Positions 21,496 to 33,634 of a stretch of DNA of 64,000 bases are shown in pieces. The notes beneath the pieces are model-generated. The model saw only the letters and a list, made by a program, of their open reading frames with translations. It made no database searches and was not told the DNA's origin. Location of the stretch: NCBI GenBank assembly GCA_037355855.1, contig CM074760.1, forward strand, positions 2,348,501 to 2,412,500, given 5' to 3'. The position numbers were made by a program, and so were the translations under genes. Every line of letters begins with the position of its first letter. Within the stretch, counting starts at the first letter, position 1. This stretch comes from Pseudo-nitzschia pungens. Its lineage: Eukaryota; Bacillariophyta; Bacillariophyceae; Bacillariales; Bacillariaceae.

Positions 21496-23780
21496 GCATC
21501 AAGTTGGATTCAGAGGAAAAGAAGTAGTAGTACTCCTACTTCTACTAATACTCACGGCTTTCCTCTCACGAGTTCAATCAAGTACCAATAATTGCGCACA
21601 TTTAGCTTGTGATATTAAAAATCAAGAAAGAAAGATAGATAGGCAAAAACTTCGTATTGTCATTGCCCATGGTTTGTCCGAATGCAATGCAAAATTTGAT
21701 GGGATAGTCCATGTTTTTTTAGGTTTTTCATGAGTGATGGTGATAGACTGATATTTACTTTCCTTATGTGACGAAATTTTTGATGATTGAATACATTCTT
21801 TCCTTCTCAAATGCACTATTGCACCTTCCAATTTTACTTGAGGTTTCCCATCCACACCTTCTATTGTAACTTGAGATTCTGATGTAAATTTTTTATTTCT
21901 GTTGAGGTGAGGTCTTGGGTATTTTATAGTAGATGGTTGTGTAAAGAATCTAGTATGATGCAATGGAGGATGGTAAGTATGTTGCTAGGTCCCTGTGTAG
22001 GGATGTATGTAAGAGCTACATACCTCCTTAGCTCGTGGTGACAGTCTAGTATCTGTAGGATGCTAAACAGGGTGCTAAACAGGATGCTTAGCAAGATGCT
22101 TACTAGGAAGCTGCTTAGCAAGATGCTTACTAGCAAGATCCTTAGCAAGATCCTTAGCAAGATGCTTACTAGCAAGATGCTTACTAGCAAGATGCTTACT
22201 AGCAAGATGCTTACTAGCAAGAAGATGCTTACTAGCAAGATGCTTACTAGCAAGATGCTTACTAGCAAGATGCTTACTAGCAAGATGCTTACTAGCAAGA
22301 TGCTTACTAGCAAGATGCTTACTAGCAAGATGCTTAGCAAGATGCTTAGCAAGATGCTTAGCAAGATGCTTAGCAAGAACACTGAGGAGTGACCTTACTT
22401 TGCACTTTGTATTTTTGTACTTCCTAACACAGTTCCACAGCGCTACAGTGCTACAGGCTGTTACAATTTTTGAGACATCAAGCCACTGAAAACTAAGGTT
22501 ACTTTGTACTTTGTACTGAGCTAAGCTCACAGTATCTTCCTTTTTAAAAACTAATTAATTGGGCCTTAAAGGGGGCTAGTGGAGTTGTGGTTATGGTCCC
22601 AGTAGCTAGTAGAATTAGTAGACGAGTGGAAAGTTGGTTATGCGATGGTGTTGGGTATGTTAATAGTTTGTTGTCATATGTAGGTCGAAAAAAGTGCAGT
22701 TTTGAATAAAAATTGGGAATTTGTAACCAATTTCTAACCAATCAAAATAATTCAAAATGTTTATAAGACAATGCTGCCCACCAATTACAATAAGGTATGG
22801 TTGATTATTTACAACTCCACTAATTGGAAGTTATTTACTACATAGTATCGAAGCGTATGCAACAGTGTTGGAACAATATCTTCTGCAGAGTCACTATTTG
22901 TCAGCAACCCGTGTGATGCTGTTAGTGCTGTCATTGTTATTCTGTCTCTTCCTGACGAGCAATACCAATAATATTGGTGGGCAACCATTTTCCGGAGCAA
23001 GCACCCCTGAATATTGTTACTGGCTGTCCCTACAAGTCGTCCCAAAAAAAAGAATGAGATGCTCCGTTTCACCATATCCTAGTAGAGTAGCAGGTAAGTT
23101 ACCATACGTACCGGTACTTAGACTAACAAAAACGAAGACCTATTTTTATGATACCGGTAACTTACCGTAACCTTACCTGTTATGATGATGATAGGTTTCG
23201 ACAAAAAAATAAAAATGGAATTTGAAGCGAAACGCACCACCACCTACGTGCTGTTGTGGTACGTAACAGCAACATACGCACCAAAATCCGTAGTCATAAA
23301 TAAGTTACCTAAATATTCTTGTACGCACTTTTCTGATGGTGTGACCGATCCTTTCGCAAGCTTTCCTCTACGTACAAAAAACAGTAATACTTCGGTAATA
23401 AATACGAAGTAAACCTTACTTTTACGAAGTAATAATAATATGCGTGTAAAAAATAAAATCCCCTTGTCATCGATGATGCCACGGCCCGGTAGCTGAGAAA
23501 ATCGGAATGATCACACAGTTCAAAAAGGATTCCGACGCAGAAACATGCCGGAATAGAAAATCACTCCTTCGCGACCGTTGTTTCCCATCCGTAACTGGAA
23601 GATCGTATCATTGTCCGGTGATTGCATCCCCACAAAATTATTCACCGTTCGCATACAACTACGAATTCAATCTCGTAATCGTCCAGGTTTTAGTGTTCTC
23701 CAGGCCATCATCGGAATCTACGACGCGTTGCCAGGTTTGACGCTCAATAACAGGTCTCGAACACCAGAAGATAGCGTACA
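21496..23780. other. intergenic region with a large minisatellite
   Basis: No gene. It holds the CTAGCAAGATGC minisatellite listed separately, then AT-rich DNA with GTTACCATACG, TACCGGTA and AACCTTAC words at about 23090-23420. Small open frames there show no domain. Confidence 0.5.
22058..22379. repeat. minisatellite with 15- and 12-bp units
   Basis: The main unit TTACTAGCAAGATGC (15 bp) occurs about 13 times, with a few variants (AAGATCC, one inserted AAG). It is flanked on both sides by the shorter unit TTAGCAAGATGC (12 bp), which lacks CTA. Because both lengths are multiples of three, long open frames appear on both strands (repeating KMLTS, LLVSI, SKHLA). These are artefacts of the repeat. 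Confidence 0.95.
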
Positions 23781-26700
23781 ATGGCACCCTCGTCGCACCT
23801 GTCTTCGTCACCTGGGGTATCGTCATCTTACGGATCGATCAGTTCCAGCTCCGAATCACAAGATGATGAGGAGATTGCACTCTACACGATCGGCGAAGAT
23901 GAGGCAAGAAGTGTAGAAAAAAGCAGTACCGGATGCGAAAAACTTCTGTTGCGTTTTGGTGGAATCAAACGAATCGTCATTGGTGCCGTTGTGGGTGCCG
24001 TCGTTTTGCTGATTGGGAGCGGAGTAGTCTTTCTGATCCCAGGCCATAAACGGAATGGCAACCGCGTTATCGACATTCGTGGAGACAAAACGGGCAACGG
24101 CGGCTCAGGATCGTTGTACGGTGCGGACGATCCCTTTCGATTGTCGCCCGTAGAAGACATGGGAATGCTCAGCATCGAGCGGAACGACGATGCATCAGCT
24201 TCGGATATTTGGGGAGACCATTTGTATAAGAATGGGCATCCGCTTCCCACAAACAGTTGGTACTTGGTGAGTTGTTCAAACCTCGTATTTTCTCAGAAGT
24301 GAGGCCGATCAACTCTCGGATGAATTAAGCGACACGTGCTCTCGTCTGGAAAACTTACCAATGCACCGTCTTCAACTTATCTCGTTTCGCAATTGTTTCC
24401 TTTGTCATCTGGTTCCGTCTTTCCATTGAAACTTGGGCAGAACCTTGTGTCTCATCGAGCCGCGTACCGCCCGGATGATTCGACCCGTGTGTACACGATT
24501 CCTTACATTGTCGACACGGCTTCACCACTTCCGGGCATGGAAGGAATGCGCGTCCATTGGCCGATCCTTCAAGCCTCCAGTAAGAACATGCAAATGGTAG
24601 ACGACTACAAGAACGCCCTCTGCATTGGAGCTGACGGCTTTGGCGCGACATCGAACAACGAAGATGGCGGCAACGCAATTCAGGGAGGTTACCGAGTGAA
24701 AGACGGTGCATTGTCGCCACTAGGGGTCGGATTGGAATGGGGAGCAGGAAGTAACAATAACAGCAGCAGCATCATGTCGACCAACATTGTTCGGGGAATG
24801 GCATATGTGACCATGAAGTACGACACATCGACACTCGATGGTTCTCAGAAAATAGTTCCTACCATTTATAGCTACAATGGATTGGGGAGCGATGTCCAAA
24901 TCGACCGCACCTCTCCCTTCGAGGTGAGCACGACGGAGTCGCCCAAACTCGTGTGTGGCATCGAGGGCACCTCGAAAATGGGTAAGTCGGTCACGGTTCA
25001 GAGCCACCTCCATCTCCACACTATCAACTCCGATTTCACTTGGATGGTATTCTTCAACAAGCCCGTGAAGGTATCTTGTGTCACGAACAAAGAAACAGAC
25101 CCGAAACTCCGTGACTTTAAAATGACATTTATCGAACACGAGGTTGATAACAGTGATAGCAACGGTGGTGCTGACACACCAGGGACCGAAAAAATAGATT
25201 TGGTCGTCCGGATCGCACTATTGAACCAATGCACAACCGGGAAGGCGTCGATCAAACAGCACTGCGAGGAGCGAAATTCTTTGGACGACCCGGAAGGCTA
25301 CGAGCTCCTCTTGAAGAACAGCTTCCACGTCATTCCTCAATCTCCTAAAATTGATTTTGAGTATTCCACCAACTCTAAGGATGACAATGAGGGCAATGCA
25401 GACGACGTTGCCAGAATGACTATTGACTGGGATGTGGCTACCACCAAACCCACAGTTGACGAAACCGACGAAGGGGCGAATCTTCTTATGTTCGCCTTGC
25501 CTCATCATCAGGTCACACTCTATTCTTCCGATAGCGAGGTTGGAGGCAGCAGTCTCACTAATAAATGCGTCCACTCTTTCCACGGGAAAACATGTTTGGT
25601 AGGCGGCTCCGAATGGATTCTGGAGGAAGATCTGGGTTCTCCTCTGTCCTTCGATGCGCCCCGACCACCGTTGGCAGAATTCATTCCGACTCTAGCAGAA
25701 TATCTTTTGGAAGATATCAAATTTCAGCTACCCCACAACACCATGCGAGGAGCTTCCGATACATACTTTAGCGGGAAAATTCTGGCGCGGGTGGCTCGAG
25801 TGATCGTGATTGCCTCGGAGCTCAAGTCACTGGCTTCGGCATCTTCCGTCGAAGATATCATGGACAAATACAAGATTGATTCCGACTTGAGCGAAAGGAC
25901 GATACAGGAATCCATGGAGGCCGCATCCCGTGCTGATCTGCCATCTTCCAAACAAATTCAGGACGCCGTCATTCAGCTCAGAACTGCTGTTACGGCTTGG
26001 TTGAAATCCAATGCAGACGCTCCTTACGTATACGACGAGACCTGGGGTGGACTTGTGAATTGCGGCTGTAGATACGTCGGGCATGACGACAAGGGTTATT
26101 GCAACAACACATTCCCGGATTGTCCAGCACTGCTTGATGTAAACGAGGATTTCGGAAATGGTAAGATAGCAATAACTTGAAGGGGCAGTTTCATGACGCC
26201 TTGTTCCATCGGGAAGTCGTGACCTCTTCTAACAAATCTGATACTCCCACTCTTCGGTCTTTCAGGATACTACAATGATCACCATTATCATTATGGTTAC
26301 CACGTCTACGCGGCTGCGGTTGTTGCGAAATTTGATCCATCGTGGGGCCGCAAACACTTCGACGAAGTTCTGTTGTATATTCGTGATTTTGCGAATCCAT
26401 ATGAAGACGACGAATTCTTCCCGCAATACCGTCAAAAGGATTGGTTTTTAGGTTCTTCCTGGGCGAGTGGAATTGTCTCCGCTGAAAATTCTCCCCATGG
26501 GCGGGACGAAGAATCTTCGAGTGAGGCCATCGCGGCCTACGAAGGCGTGACCTTGTTCGGGTCTGCGATGATGGAGGCATTTGAAGGAGTTGAAGAGAAA
26601 GGAAACGATGAGTTCAAATACCAGACTGCAAAGCTTATCCGCGATAGTGGACAGCTGCTAACAGCTTCTGAAATCCATGCAGCTAATCGATACTGGCACG

Positions 26701-27116
26701 TATGGTCAAGTGACACTCACGAAAACACTTATCCTGTCGAATATACTCAGCCTGTGGTAGGAATGTTATACGATACAATGGGAACGTTCCAAACCTGGTT
26801 CGCACCATGGGATGTTGTGTCGTTTGGTATCCAGCTGATACCCTTAACACCCGTTGCTGAAACGCGTGACGATGTAGAATGGGCCAAAGAGCTTTATCCG
26901 TTGTACGAGAAAGCGTGCGAGGCTGCAGGAGAGTTCTGCGAAGAGAATGGCTGGTCGATTTTACAAGCTGGTTTGTTGGCAACATCAGGAGACCAATCTG
27001 GTGCCATTGAACAAGCTAAAGCGGTGCCAGAGGAAGTCTTCTTAACGGAAGGTGGATTGGGCAATACCATGACGAACACGATATGGTACATTGCTACGAG
27101 GAAAACAACAGTTTGA
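23781..27116 (+). CDS. membrane-anchored GH81 endo-1,3-beta-glucanase (laminarinase)
   Basis: Three exons, 23781-24266, 24330-26160 and 26266-27116, with introns of 63 nt (GTGAGT...TTAAG) and 105 nt (GTAAGA...TTTCAG). The protein is 1055 residues. A Ser-rich cytosolic head (1-55) precedes a signal-anchor span (about 65-87), making a type II membrane protein. The GH81 domain begins at HPLPTNSWYL (about 153-162) and carries YTIPYIVD and PLPGMEGMRVHWP. In exon 3 come the catalytic-region motifs YYNDHHYHYGY (Asp about 777), DWFLGSSWASGI and DEESSSEAIAAYEG (Glu about 855-859). The family hydrolyses beta-1,3-glucan with inversion. In a diatom the likely substrate is chrysolaminarin or a beta-glucan wall component (inference). 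The first intron is the least certain junction. The gene converges with the glycosyltransferase downstream. Confidence 0.92.
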
Positions 27117-27969
27117 GTTCTGACGTATGACGCGAACAGCATTGATACCGCTAATATGATACGTAACGGTGATGCTCCCAGGATGTTACATACATTATTG
27201 CATAGCTGAGAATTCCTTCTACTTGAAGGTGGTCGATTATGCATTGGAGATGCGCTAAATTCCTGCATGTAGAATGAGGCGACAGGAATAGGAAGGCACT
27301 TTTTCTTCTTTCACTGTTCCGAAATAGATGAATAATGACACGAGATGCGTGATGTCGTACAACGGTTAATCAGTGCATCCCAACCACAGAAATGAAAGTC
27401 ATATTATGAAAGTTGACTATGAATCCACATTTAAAAATTTACTTGTATAATATTATACAATAGTAATAATATCAAGCACACAAAATTGCCACAACTCAAG
27501 CGTCCATTAGGATCCGTACCATCCATGCATTTTCAACTGGTAGAGGACGGACACCCTCCCGAATCCGGATTCTGTAGTCCGTCCAGAACGCTACCACATA
27601 CCAATCCGAATTATATGGCATCTTAAGTTATTTTTTTGTGATTAATAAGTAACGGCATCTAAATCCTCCTTGTCTTGACGTTTAATTTGAATTGCAACAG
27701 CTGCGAAGAGGACAACGAAATCTTCTCTAAGTATGCGAAATATTGTTGATAGGCGAACTAATTTAGTAAGTATACATTGTCACGGCCACCCAAAATCCCG
27801 AGGGGACTAGTTGCAGATTACGTGGTACGAAGTAATAAGCAGTATCCATTTCTACGCCGTCATGATTTTCTTGGTCAATAGGCAAAGAAATTCTCACGCC
27901 GCAACGACACACCGACTGTAGCAGAGCTGAAGAAGGCATCAATCGATACAACCGGTAACGACAAACTCG
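27117..27969. other. intergenic region between convergent genes
   Basis: About 850 bp of AT-rich DNA holding the 3' ends of two convergent genes. No gene or clear repeat is seen. Confidence 0.5.
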
Positions 27970-30221
27970 TCACCAGAATGACTTCCCACCTTCGTCAATC
28001 GGTGGAGAATCCAAACACGAAATTATACTCGGCTTGTCCCGATAATGGCACGTTATTAGGGGTGTTGCCGAGCAACATTGTTTACTGGCGTCTGCAGTGC
28101 CTTTTTCTACACTGTCGGGAATTTCCAGCTCTGATTTATTCCTGCAGGAGTCTTGAAGATACCACTGTCCCATTTGTTCCATATATTTGACTTTCTCGTC
28201 CTTGTTGTCTGTCCAAGACATGTGAAAAATGAAAGGTTCTGTCTCGCCCTTGATCATTTTCATTATGAGCTCTGGTGCTTCGTGATACGTGTACCCTCCA
28301 GGAAGTTCTTCAAGACGTCGATCCCAGACCTTCACTCGCAGTCCGTACAAACTCACGTGTTCACTTACGAGTGCGACCATAGCGATTTGGTGGGAATAAG
28401 ACGCCATGATCAAATCTCCGGCCATCAAAAGGCTATTGAAAAATAATTGTGTGCGCTCATTGTTCCGGACGTAGTAGAAACCAGTGTTAGCTGCATATGG
28501 AGCGTATATAAGTACTCGGGAGCCGTCATCCTGGAAGATTATGTCGTATTCATCGATAGCATTTGTTCCGCCACGAAAGAACTGTGTTTGTATGTGTGTG
28601 CATATTGACAATCGAGGCAGAACAAGAGAACCCAAAATGAAAGTGTCAACAAGTAAATGTATAAGTAGGACGACGCCACAGGACTTTCAGCACAATTTCA
28701 TGACATCATGAGAAGTCCTCACCGTTAATGGATTTTTATACCACAAGACGTCAACATCTTGAAATAAGAAATCATACCCAAGCATCGATATCATGTGGAC
28801 GCAATACACTTTCGCAAACATTATTTCTCGAAACGTATCGTCGGCATATTCTTCAGCGGCTTTTTTGGGCATGCTCCCAAAGATATCTTCACTGTAAAAG
28901 CTGCTTAGTCCAAGAAAAGTTGTTGCAAGTTCGTGTGTCTCCTTGTCGGTCGAAAACAACAAGATATTTGAGAGATCTTTTTCCAGTCCCTTCGCACGTG
29001 CGTGGCATACAACTTTGTGATTTTGCAGGAAATCAGATGAGAAAGCAAGTACAGAAGACCGAACGAGGTGGAACGGTGAGAGAGAAGTATGCCTCGAACA
29101 AAAACACAAATCAAAATCAACACGAATTAGTTCTGTAGTAGTAACTCACAATTTTTGAGCAACTCGGATTGACCGAAATTGCACACCATGATTATTATTG
29201 TATTGTTGTTGTTCTGTTTTGCAACAGATTCAGCAACTGGTTGAAGCTTTTCCAAATTTCCTTCCAGAGTTTGCAAGTATGGAGCAAGGTTTTTCCAATT
29301 TTTCTTTATTTCACCTAACTTAGGGAGATGAATTGCTCTCCCTCCATCCGCCTTCATATTGCGGTTAACAGGCCGCAATGGGTATGTAGCATTGACTATG
29401 AATTTATTGGGGTTCGATGGTTTCTCAGATTGAGGCGAGGCTCTCATAAATTTATGCAAATGGAAGGATTCGTACTGTCCAAGCAGTGCTATGCATTGAT
29501 TTTGCCGGTCGTAATTTGTTAGGACAACATGCAGATTGTGACAGTTTTTGGTGGCATCGTCGACGGACAAAATCACATCTTTTTTCACGTTTGGGTTTTC
29601 TTCGTCGACCTTCATCAGCTTCTCGCTTTCAGATATTGCTTTTATATCTGGGAGCGCACTTGAATCGCCGTAGACGATCATTACACGATCATTGGTCTTC
29701 TCCTCGGTATTATCAAAAGGGACGCCAAGGGCCTCAAATTTTGTGATGAAGTCGTCGCGATCCACGAATTCGTTGTAAGGTGAGAATATATTGCGGTTCC
29801 GTTTCTCATGGAACTCCTCGAGGTGGCTCTGTTTCTTAACGGTAGATGCCAGATTCTGGTCAATCACACTAGCAACTTCTCGCTTTTTTTCCTTTTGCTG
29901 CAAAACGTCATTCACAACTGGATCTTCTTTTTTTGTATTTCGGCGGATCGGTTTCCAATCGATATGACTTTTGCCCTTAGTTTTTCGACCACTTTGCTTT
30001 GTACTACAGTCGCAAGCTGCTCTTCGAATCCCCTGTGTGCTATCCGGTCTTTCAATACTCATTCCGATCCCAATGCCGATGTATAGAGACAGGACAGAGG
30101 AAAGAAAACAAATCAAAATCGTCGTCACCCGAGAGATCGATGAACTCCTTTGCTTCATGGAGCCTATGCGTTTGCTATTAATGCCATTGCCGCTATTCGT
30201 GTTCTGCGTGTTCGCATTCAT
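27970..30221 (-). CDS. type II membrane glycosyltransferase (nucleotide-diphospho-sugar transferase family, GT77-like)
   Basis: Three exons, 30221-29150, 29012-28723 and 28581-27970, with introns of 137 nt (GTGAGT...CACAAAG) and 141 nt (GTGAGG...AACACAG). The protein is 657 residues. A signal-anchor span (about 31-53) is followed by a charged stem (to about 260). The catalytic domain starts near TIIIMVCNFGQSELLKN. It continues through LFSTDKETHEL and GYDFLFQDVDVLWYKNPL, whose DVD (about 443-445) is the DxD metal/nucleotide-sugar motif, and then FFRGG and APYAANTGFYYVRNN. This order matches the nucleotide-diphospho-sugar transferase domain of plant and algal GT77 enzymes (arabinosyl-, galactosyl- or xylosyltransferases). 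Donor and acceptor cannot be told from sequence. Golgi location is inferred from topology. Confidence 0.88.
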
Positions 30222-30390
30222 TTCGTAGGTTGCTCAGCTGTAATCAAAGGACTAACGTAAACCCTTCCTATCCTTCGTCTTTTCAAACGTCGTTTGGGTA
30301 TCCGTATAAGGATGAACACGTCTCTTGCTCATCGAATTCAGAATATCAGTAGTATCACTGACGAATGTAGACTTCAAAATGCCCCAGTGC

Positions 30391-30450
30391 TATTGAGAAG
30401 TTTTCTCTGTTCACTTTCGCTATTGAGAAGTTTTCTCTGTTCACTTTCGC
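30391..30450. repeat. exact 30-bp direct tandem duplication
   Basis: The 30 bases beginning TATTGAGAAGTTTTCTCTGT at 30391 are repeated exactly at 30421. It is non-coding. Confidence 0.95.
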
Positions 30451-30806
30451 ACTCTAACCGCACATTAGTACCTCACTACCAATGGGACGAAACTAATGAG
30501 AAAATGGATTTTATTGTTCGGATTGCTCCACTGCATCTTCGGATATGTGTGAGTGCAAAATAAGAATGATACCGAAGCAATGATCATGATGATGTATGTG
30601 ATACAGTGTTGGCTCGTGCAAGTGTCCATAATGCACTCGTGCACTCGGTATCGCTTGGAATCAAAAGAAAAATCTGTGTGTGATTGATTCAATGGTGTCT
30701 GCACCAGAATACTGTAAGATCTTACAACTGACACAAAAAAGAGCGAAACAATCCTATGTTCTCAAAAACAATATCGTAAATGTAGCCTCGTAGTTTTCTG
30801 CAATAA

Positions 30807-31213
30807 TGAGTGATTCCCGGAATTACATATCGGAGTATTACATATTAGCTTTCCCGGAATTAATAAACACATATAAAAATTGCGCACCCAACGGAAGAAC
30901 TAGATTTGTCTCAACGCACGAGGCCTATTTTGGAATTTGGAATCTTGTCCAAAGAAACCAAAATCCTCTATTAACTGCCAACCGGCGCATCTACTTATTT
31001 TTTGTGCGCGTCGTCACACATGTTTGATTACACGTGTCAAATTTTTGATTTTTAAATTCCATCTATTTTTATGCACGCTTGTAGTCGGACAGACGGCACT
31101 ACAAGGTTATATGAACATTTGAATCAGATATACGAGTCTGGTTATTCCGGGAATGTTTTTTACCTAAGATATGAACGCCTAAAAACGTAATATGTAATTC
31201 CGGGAATCACTCA
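30807..31213. mobile_element. MITE-like element with 24-bp perfect terminal inverted repeats
   Basis: The left end 30807-30830 (TGAGTGATTCCCGGAATTAC...) is the exact reverse complement of 31190-31213. A subterminal inverted pair around TTTCCCGGAATTA (about 30850) and TATTCCGGGAATG (about 31143) adds to the structure. At 407 bp with no coding capacity, it looks like a non-autonomous DNA transposon. I could not settle a target-site duplication. Confidence 0.8.
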
Positions 31214-31832
31214 ATGCAAGTAGTCCCAGGACCTCCGGCAGGATGATGTTTTTTAAATCGATTTTTAATACCTTGGGTACCGGTACACGTACATCACAAC
31301 TTGAATTTATTTTCAACAAAAAAAGAGAAGTTCAACAAGTCGTCAACTGCCCCAAACGATTACTTACAGCGATATTCAAAATCGGTAAGGCCTTACTCGT
31401 AAATCTAGTACAGAAGTAGTTTTGTAGTGTTTTGGTGGTCTACGTAATTTACCAGTTACCGTGCGTAAATATTTCTTGTTCGATCATACCAAGGAAATAA
31501 AGAGGTCCGGTTTTTCACAGCATTTTCTTTTGATACCGGTATGCGAGTAGAAGTAACCTTATCGTTTGGTGCAAGTAACCGCGACTTAAACGAGGACTGT
31601 ACCAGTAAGGTTACGTACAAGCACCATTATTTACCCAATTGACCGCGAAAACTAACTTGCACGACACAAATTCGGAGTTTACCCTTAGATTTCACCGACT
31701 AAGTTCCTAATTGATTTCCGTTGTTGTGAGTTCAGGCGAGGCGCGCGTCCGGTTTTTAAGACTACCCAAAGTTAGTCTGTACCGGTATATCGCGTAGAAA
31801 CCGAATTCATTTGTTCTCGGGTTCCGGCTTGT

Positions 31833-31870
31833 GAGGAGGGAATGAGGAGGGAATGAGGAGGGAATGAGGA
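31833..31870. repeat. 11-bp tandem repeat
   Basis: GAGGAGGGAAT occurs three times in a row, followed by a diverged fourth copy (GAGGATGG). Confidence 0.9.
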
Positions 31871-32177
31871 TGGAAAAAAATGATATGTACCGGTATGTGA
31901 TTTACGTCTAAGGTTACGTAAGATTTATCCATCCAAAGCAATGCTTTATTCAGACCCCGGCATCAGCAATCTCATATCGTTGTTCATTTTCATTCTGCTT
32001 CCAGACGCAAGCATTGTTTCGAGGTAAGTTTCAAATTAGTACTGGTACCGTAGTGATCACAACCATCGATACGTTCTCTTGGTTTATTCTAACAGCTAAA
32101 CCCTCTTGTCTACATCTGCTGCAAATCCTTTCACACAAGATAGGACTCGAATATCGTCACCGCATTTGTTACGAAAT

Positions 32178-32741
32178 ATGATGCTTTTCAGACAGAGATC
32201 CGCCGTTCTTGCTAGCATTGCGCTGCTGGCATTTGTCGGCCACCAAGAAACTGATTTCATGGTTAATGCACAGGGAGCAGACAAAGAAGACAAGGAAGAC
32301 GATGGAGACTTAGTTATCCTCCCGGTCGAAATCAATATCGAAGAGTCCCCAGCTATGACAAACGTAACCGAGGATGAGATGGAACTTCCAGTAAGTGACG
32401 ATGCGAACACGACCATCTTCGATGACCTTGACGAGGGCTGCATGTGTGACGTGAATGCTACCATCACATGCAGCGATCCACTGGACGAAGAATCCTGTTC
32501 GTGCGATGACATGGGGGATGTCATCTGCGCCGAGGCTCCCATTGTTGAAGCCCCCCAGGTTGCCGAGGCTCCCATTGTTGAAGCCCCCCAGGTTGCCGAG
32601 GCTCCCGTTTCCGCGCCGGTCCTGGTACCCGACGAACCGCTAGCGCCCGACACTGGAGTGGTTGTCTCTGGTGCCAAATCCGCCAGTACAGTGCTTTCTG
32701 CTGCCCTCTCTGCTGCCGGCATGGTTGTCGTCTTGAACTAG
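32178..32741 (+). CDS. small acidic secreted protein, probably GPI-anchored
   Basis: Encodes 187 residues from the ATG at 32178; the open frame begins earlier at a TTG. A signal peptide (about 1-31, MMLFRQRSAVLASIALLAFVG...NAQG) leads into an Asp/Glu-rich body with N-glycosylation sequons (NVT, NTT, NAT). A Cys cluster (CMCDVNATITCSDPLDEESC.C) follows. Two exact 11-residue repeats EAPIVEAPQVA (about 137-158) are encoded by a 33-bp direct repeat. The C-terminus has a small-residue region and a weakly hydrophobic tail (SGAKSASTVLSAALSAAGMVVVLN) that fits a GPI signal. No family is recognised. The acidic, anchored layout suggests a cell-surface or frustule-associated protein (inference). Confidence 0.72.
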   Translation: MMLFRQRSAVLASIALLAFVGHQETDFMVNAQGADKEDKEDDGDLVILPVEINIEESPAMTNVTEDEMELPVSDDANTTIFDDLDEGCMCDVNATITCSDPLDEESCSCDDMGDVICAEAPIVEAPQVAEAPIVEAPQVAEAPVSAPVLVPDEPLAPDTGVVVSGAKSASTVLSAALSAAGMVVVLN

Positions 32742-33634
32742 AAAGGTCGATTGAGGCTTCACCGAAGCATTCCGGGTATCGAGCCGGAGAGAGGGATATT
32801 CATGCCATCGATATACCCTCATCTCGATTTATGTGCCTTCATCTGCGCAACGGTAGTTGTGTTCTGTGTTCAAAATAGTGGTTGCGGAATCCCAGTTTTG
32901 TTTTGTCTGGTCTGAAGGTATTAGCGGCGACTCGGTTCTGAATGAGAAATAATTAAGGGTGTTGGATAAAGTGTTTCAATCGCTGCCTCCATTCTCTCGG
33001 GACACCAATTGCAGTTACGGGAATTTGATGCATTCAACAATTCTATAGCATTCATATTTCATAATCGAATTCGATAAATATTAGAAGCAATTATCATTCA
33101 CGGAAACTTCCACTTCAAAAAGTGTGAATAATACATTAGTGTCGTATTCATTTTCTTATTATCCTACGACGTTGATCACTTTCGTTCAAGGTTTCATGGT
33201 GTGACGACAAGGTTACGATGGTTCAACCTTGTACGGTACTACATATCAACTCGGTAGGCGTTGAGTAATGGTAGTACGACACCTTTCGAGAAATGTGTCT
33301 CGATCATTGCGCATTATCTTTGTACAAAATCATTATAGGGTGGCAGGTGCTTGTAGCACCTTGCAAGCGCATCACAAAATATTGTTACAAGAATATTATT
33401 CTGTACTTCGTAAAGCCATCTACCTTCCTTTTCGCTTTTGGAGTTCTCTCTTTTCCTCCTGTTTTTTCGATCCCCCTACTAAGTGTAGTGCCATTGACCG
33501 CTGTCATTTGCCTTGTCTCTCATCTTATGGCTTCCATGCTATCTTTACTGCATTGAATTTTTTGGTTTGTGGTCCACGCAATCTTATTTTCGCGCTATAT
33601 CAAATTGACATAAATCCGAACTTGACAGCCTCAT
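32742..33634. other. intergenic region between convergent genes
   Basis: About 890 bp without a supportable gene. It is AT-rich, and the open frames at 33268-33690 have no domain. Confidence 0.5.

Larger units (their letters stand above)
30222..32177. other. intergenic region with a MITE-like element
   Basis: No gene. It contains a 30-bp direct duplication (30391-30450), the MITE-like element at 30807-31213, GTACCGGTAC-type words (31270-31620, 31780-31920) and an 11-bp tandem repeat at 31833-31870. Confidence 0.5.

Noticed and set aside
22058..22379. CRISPR-like array
   Set aside because: The units are contiguous 12-15 bp repeats without unique spacers, in a eukaryotic genome.
22060..22530. 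Open frames of 110-152 residues on both strands with repeating KMLTS, LLVSI or SKHLA
   Set aside because: They are products of a minisatellite whose unit length is a multiple of three, with no leader, domain or splice context.
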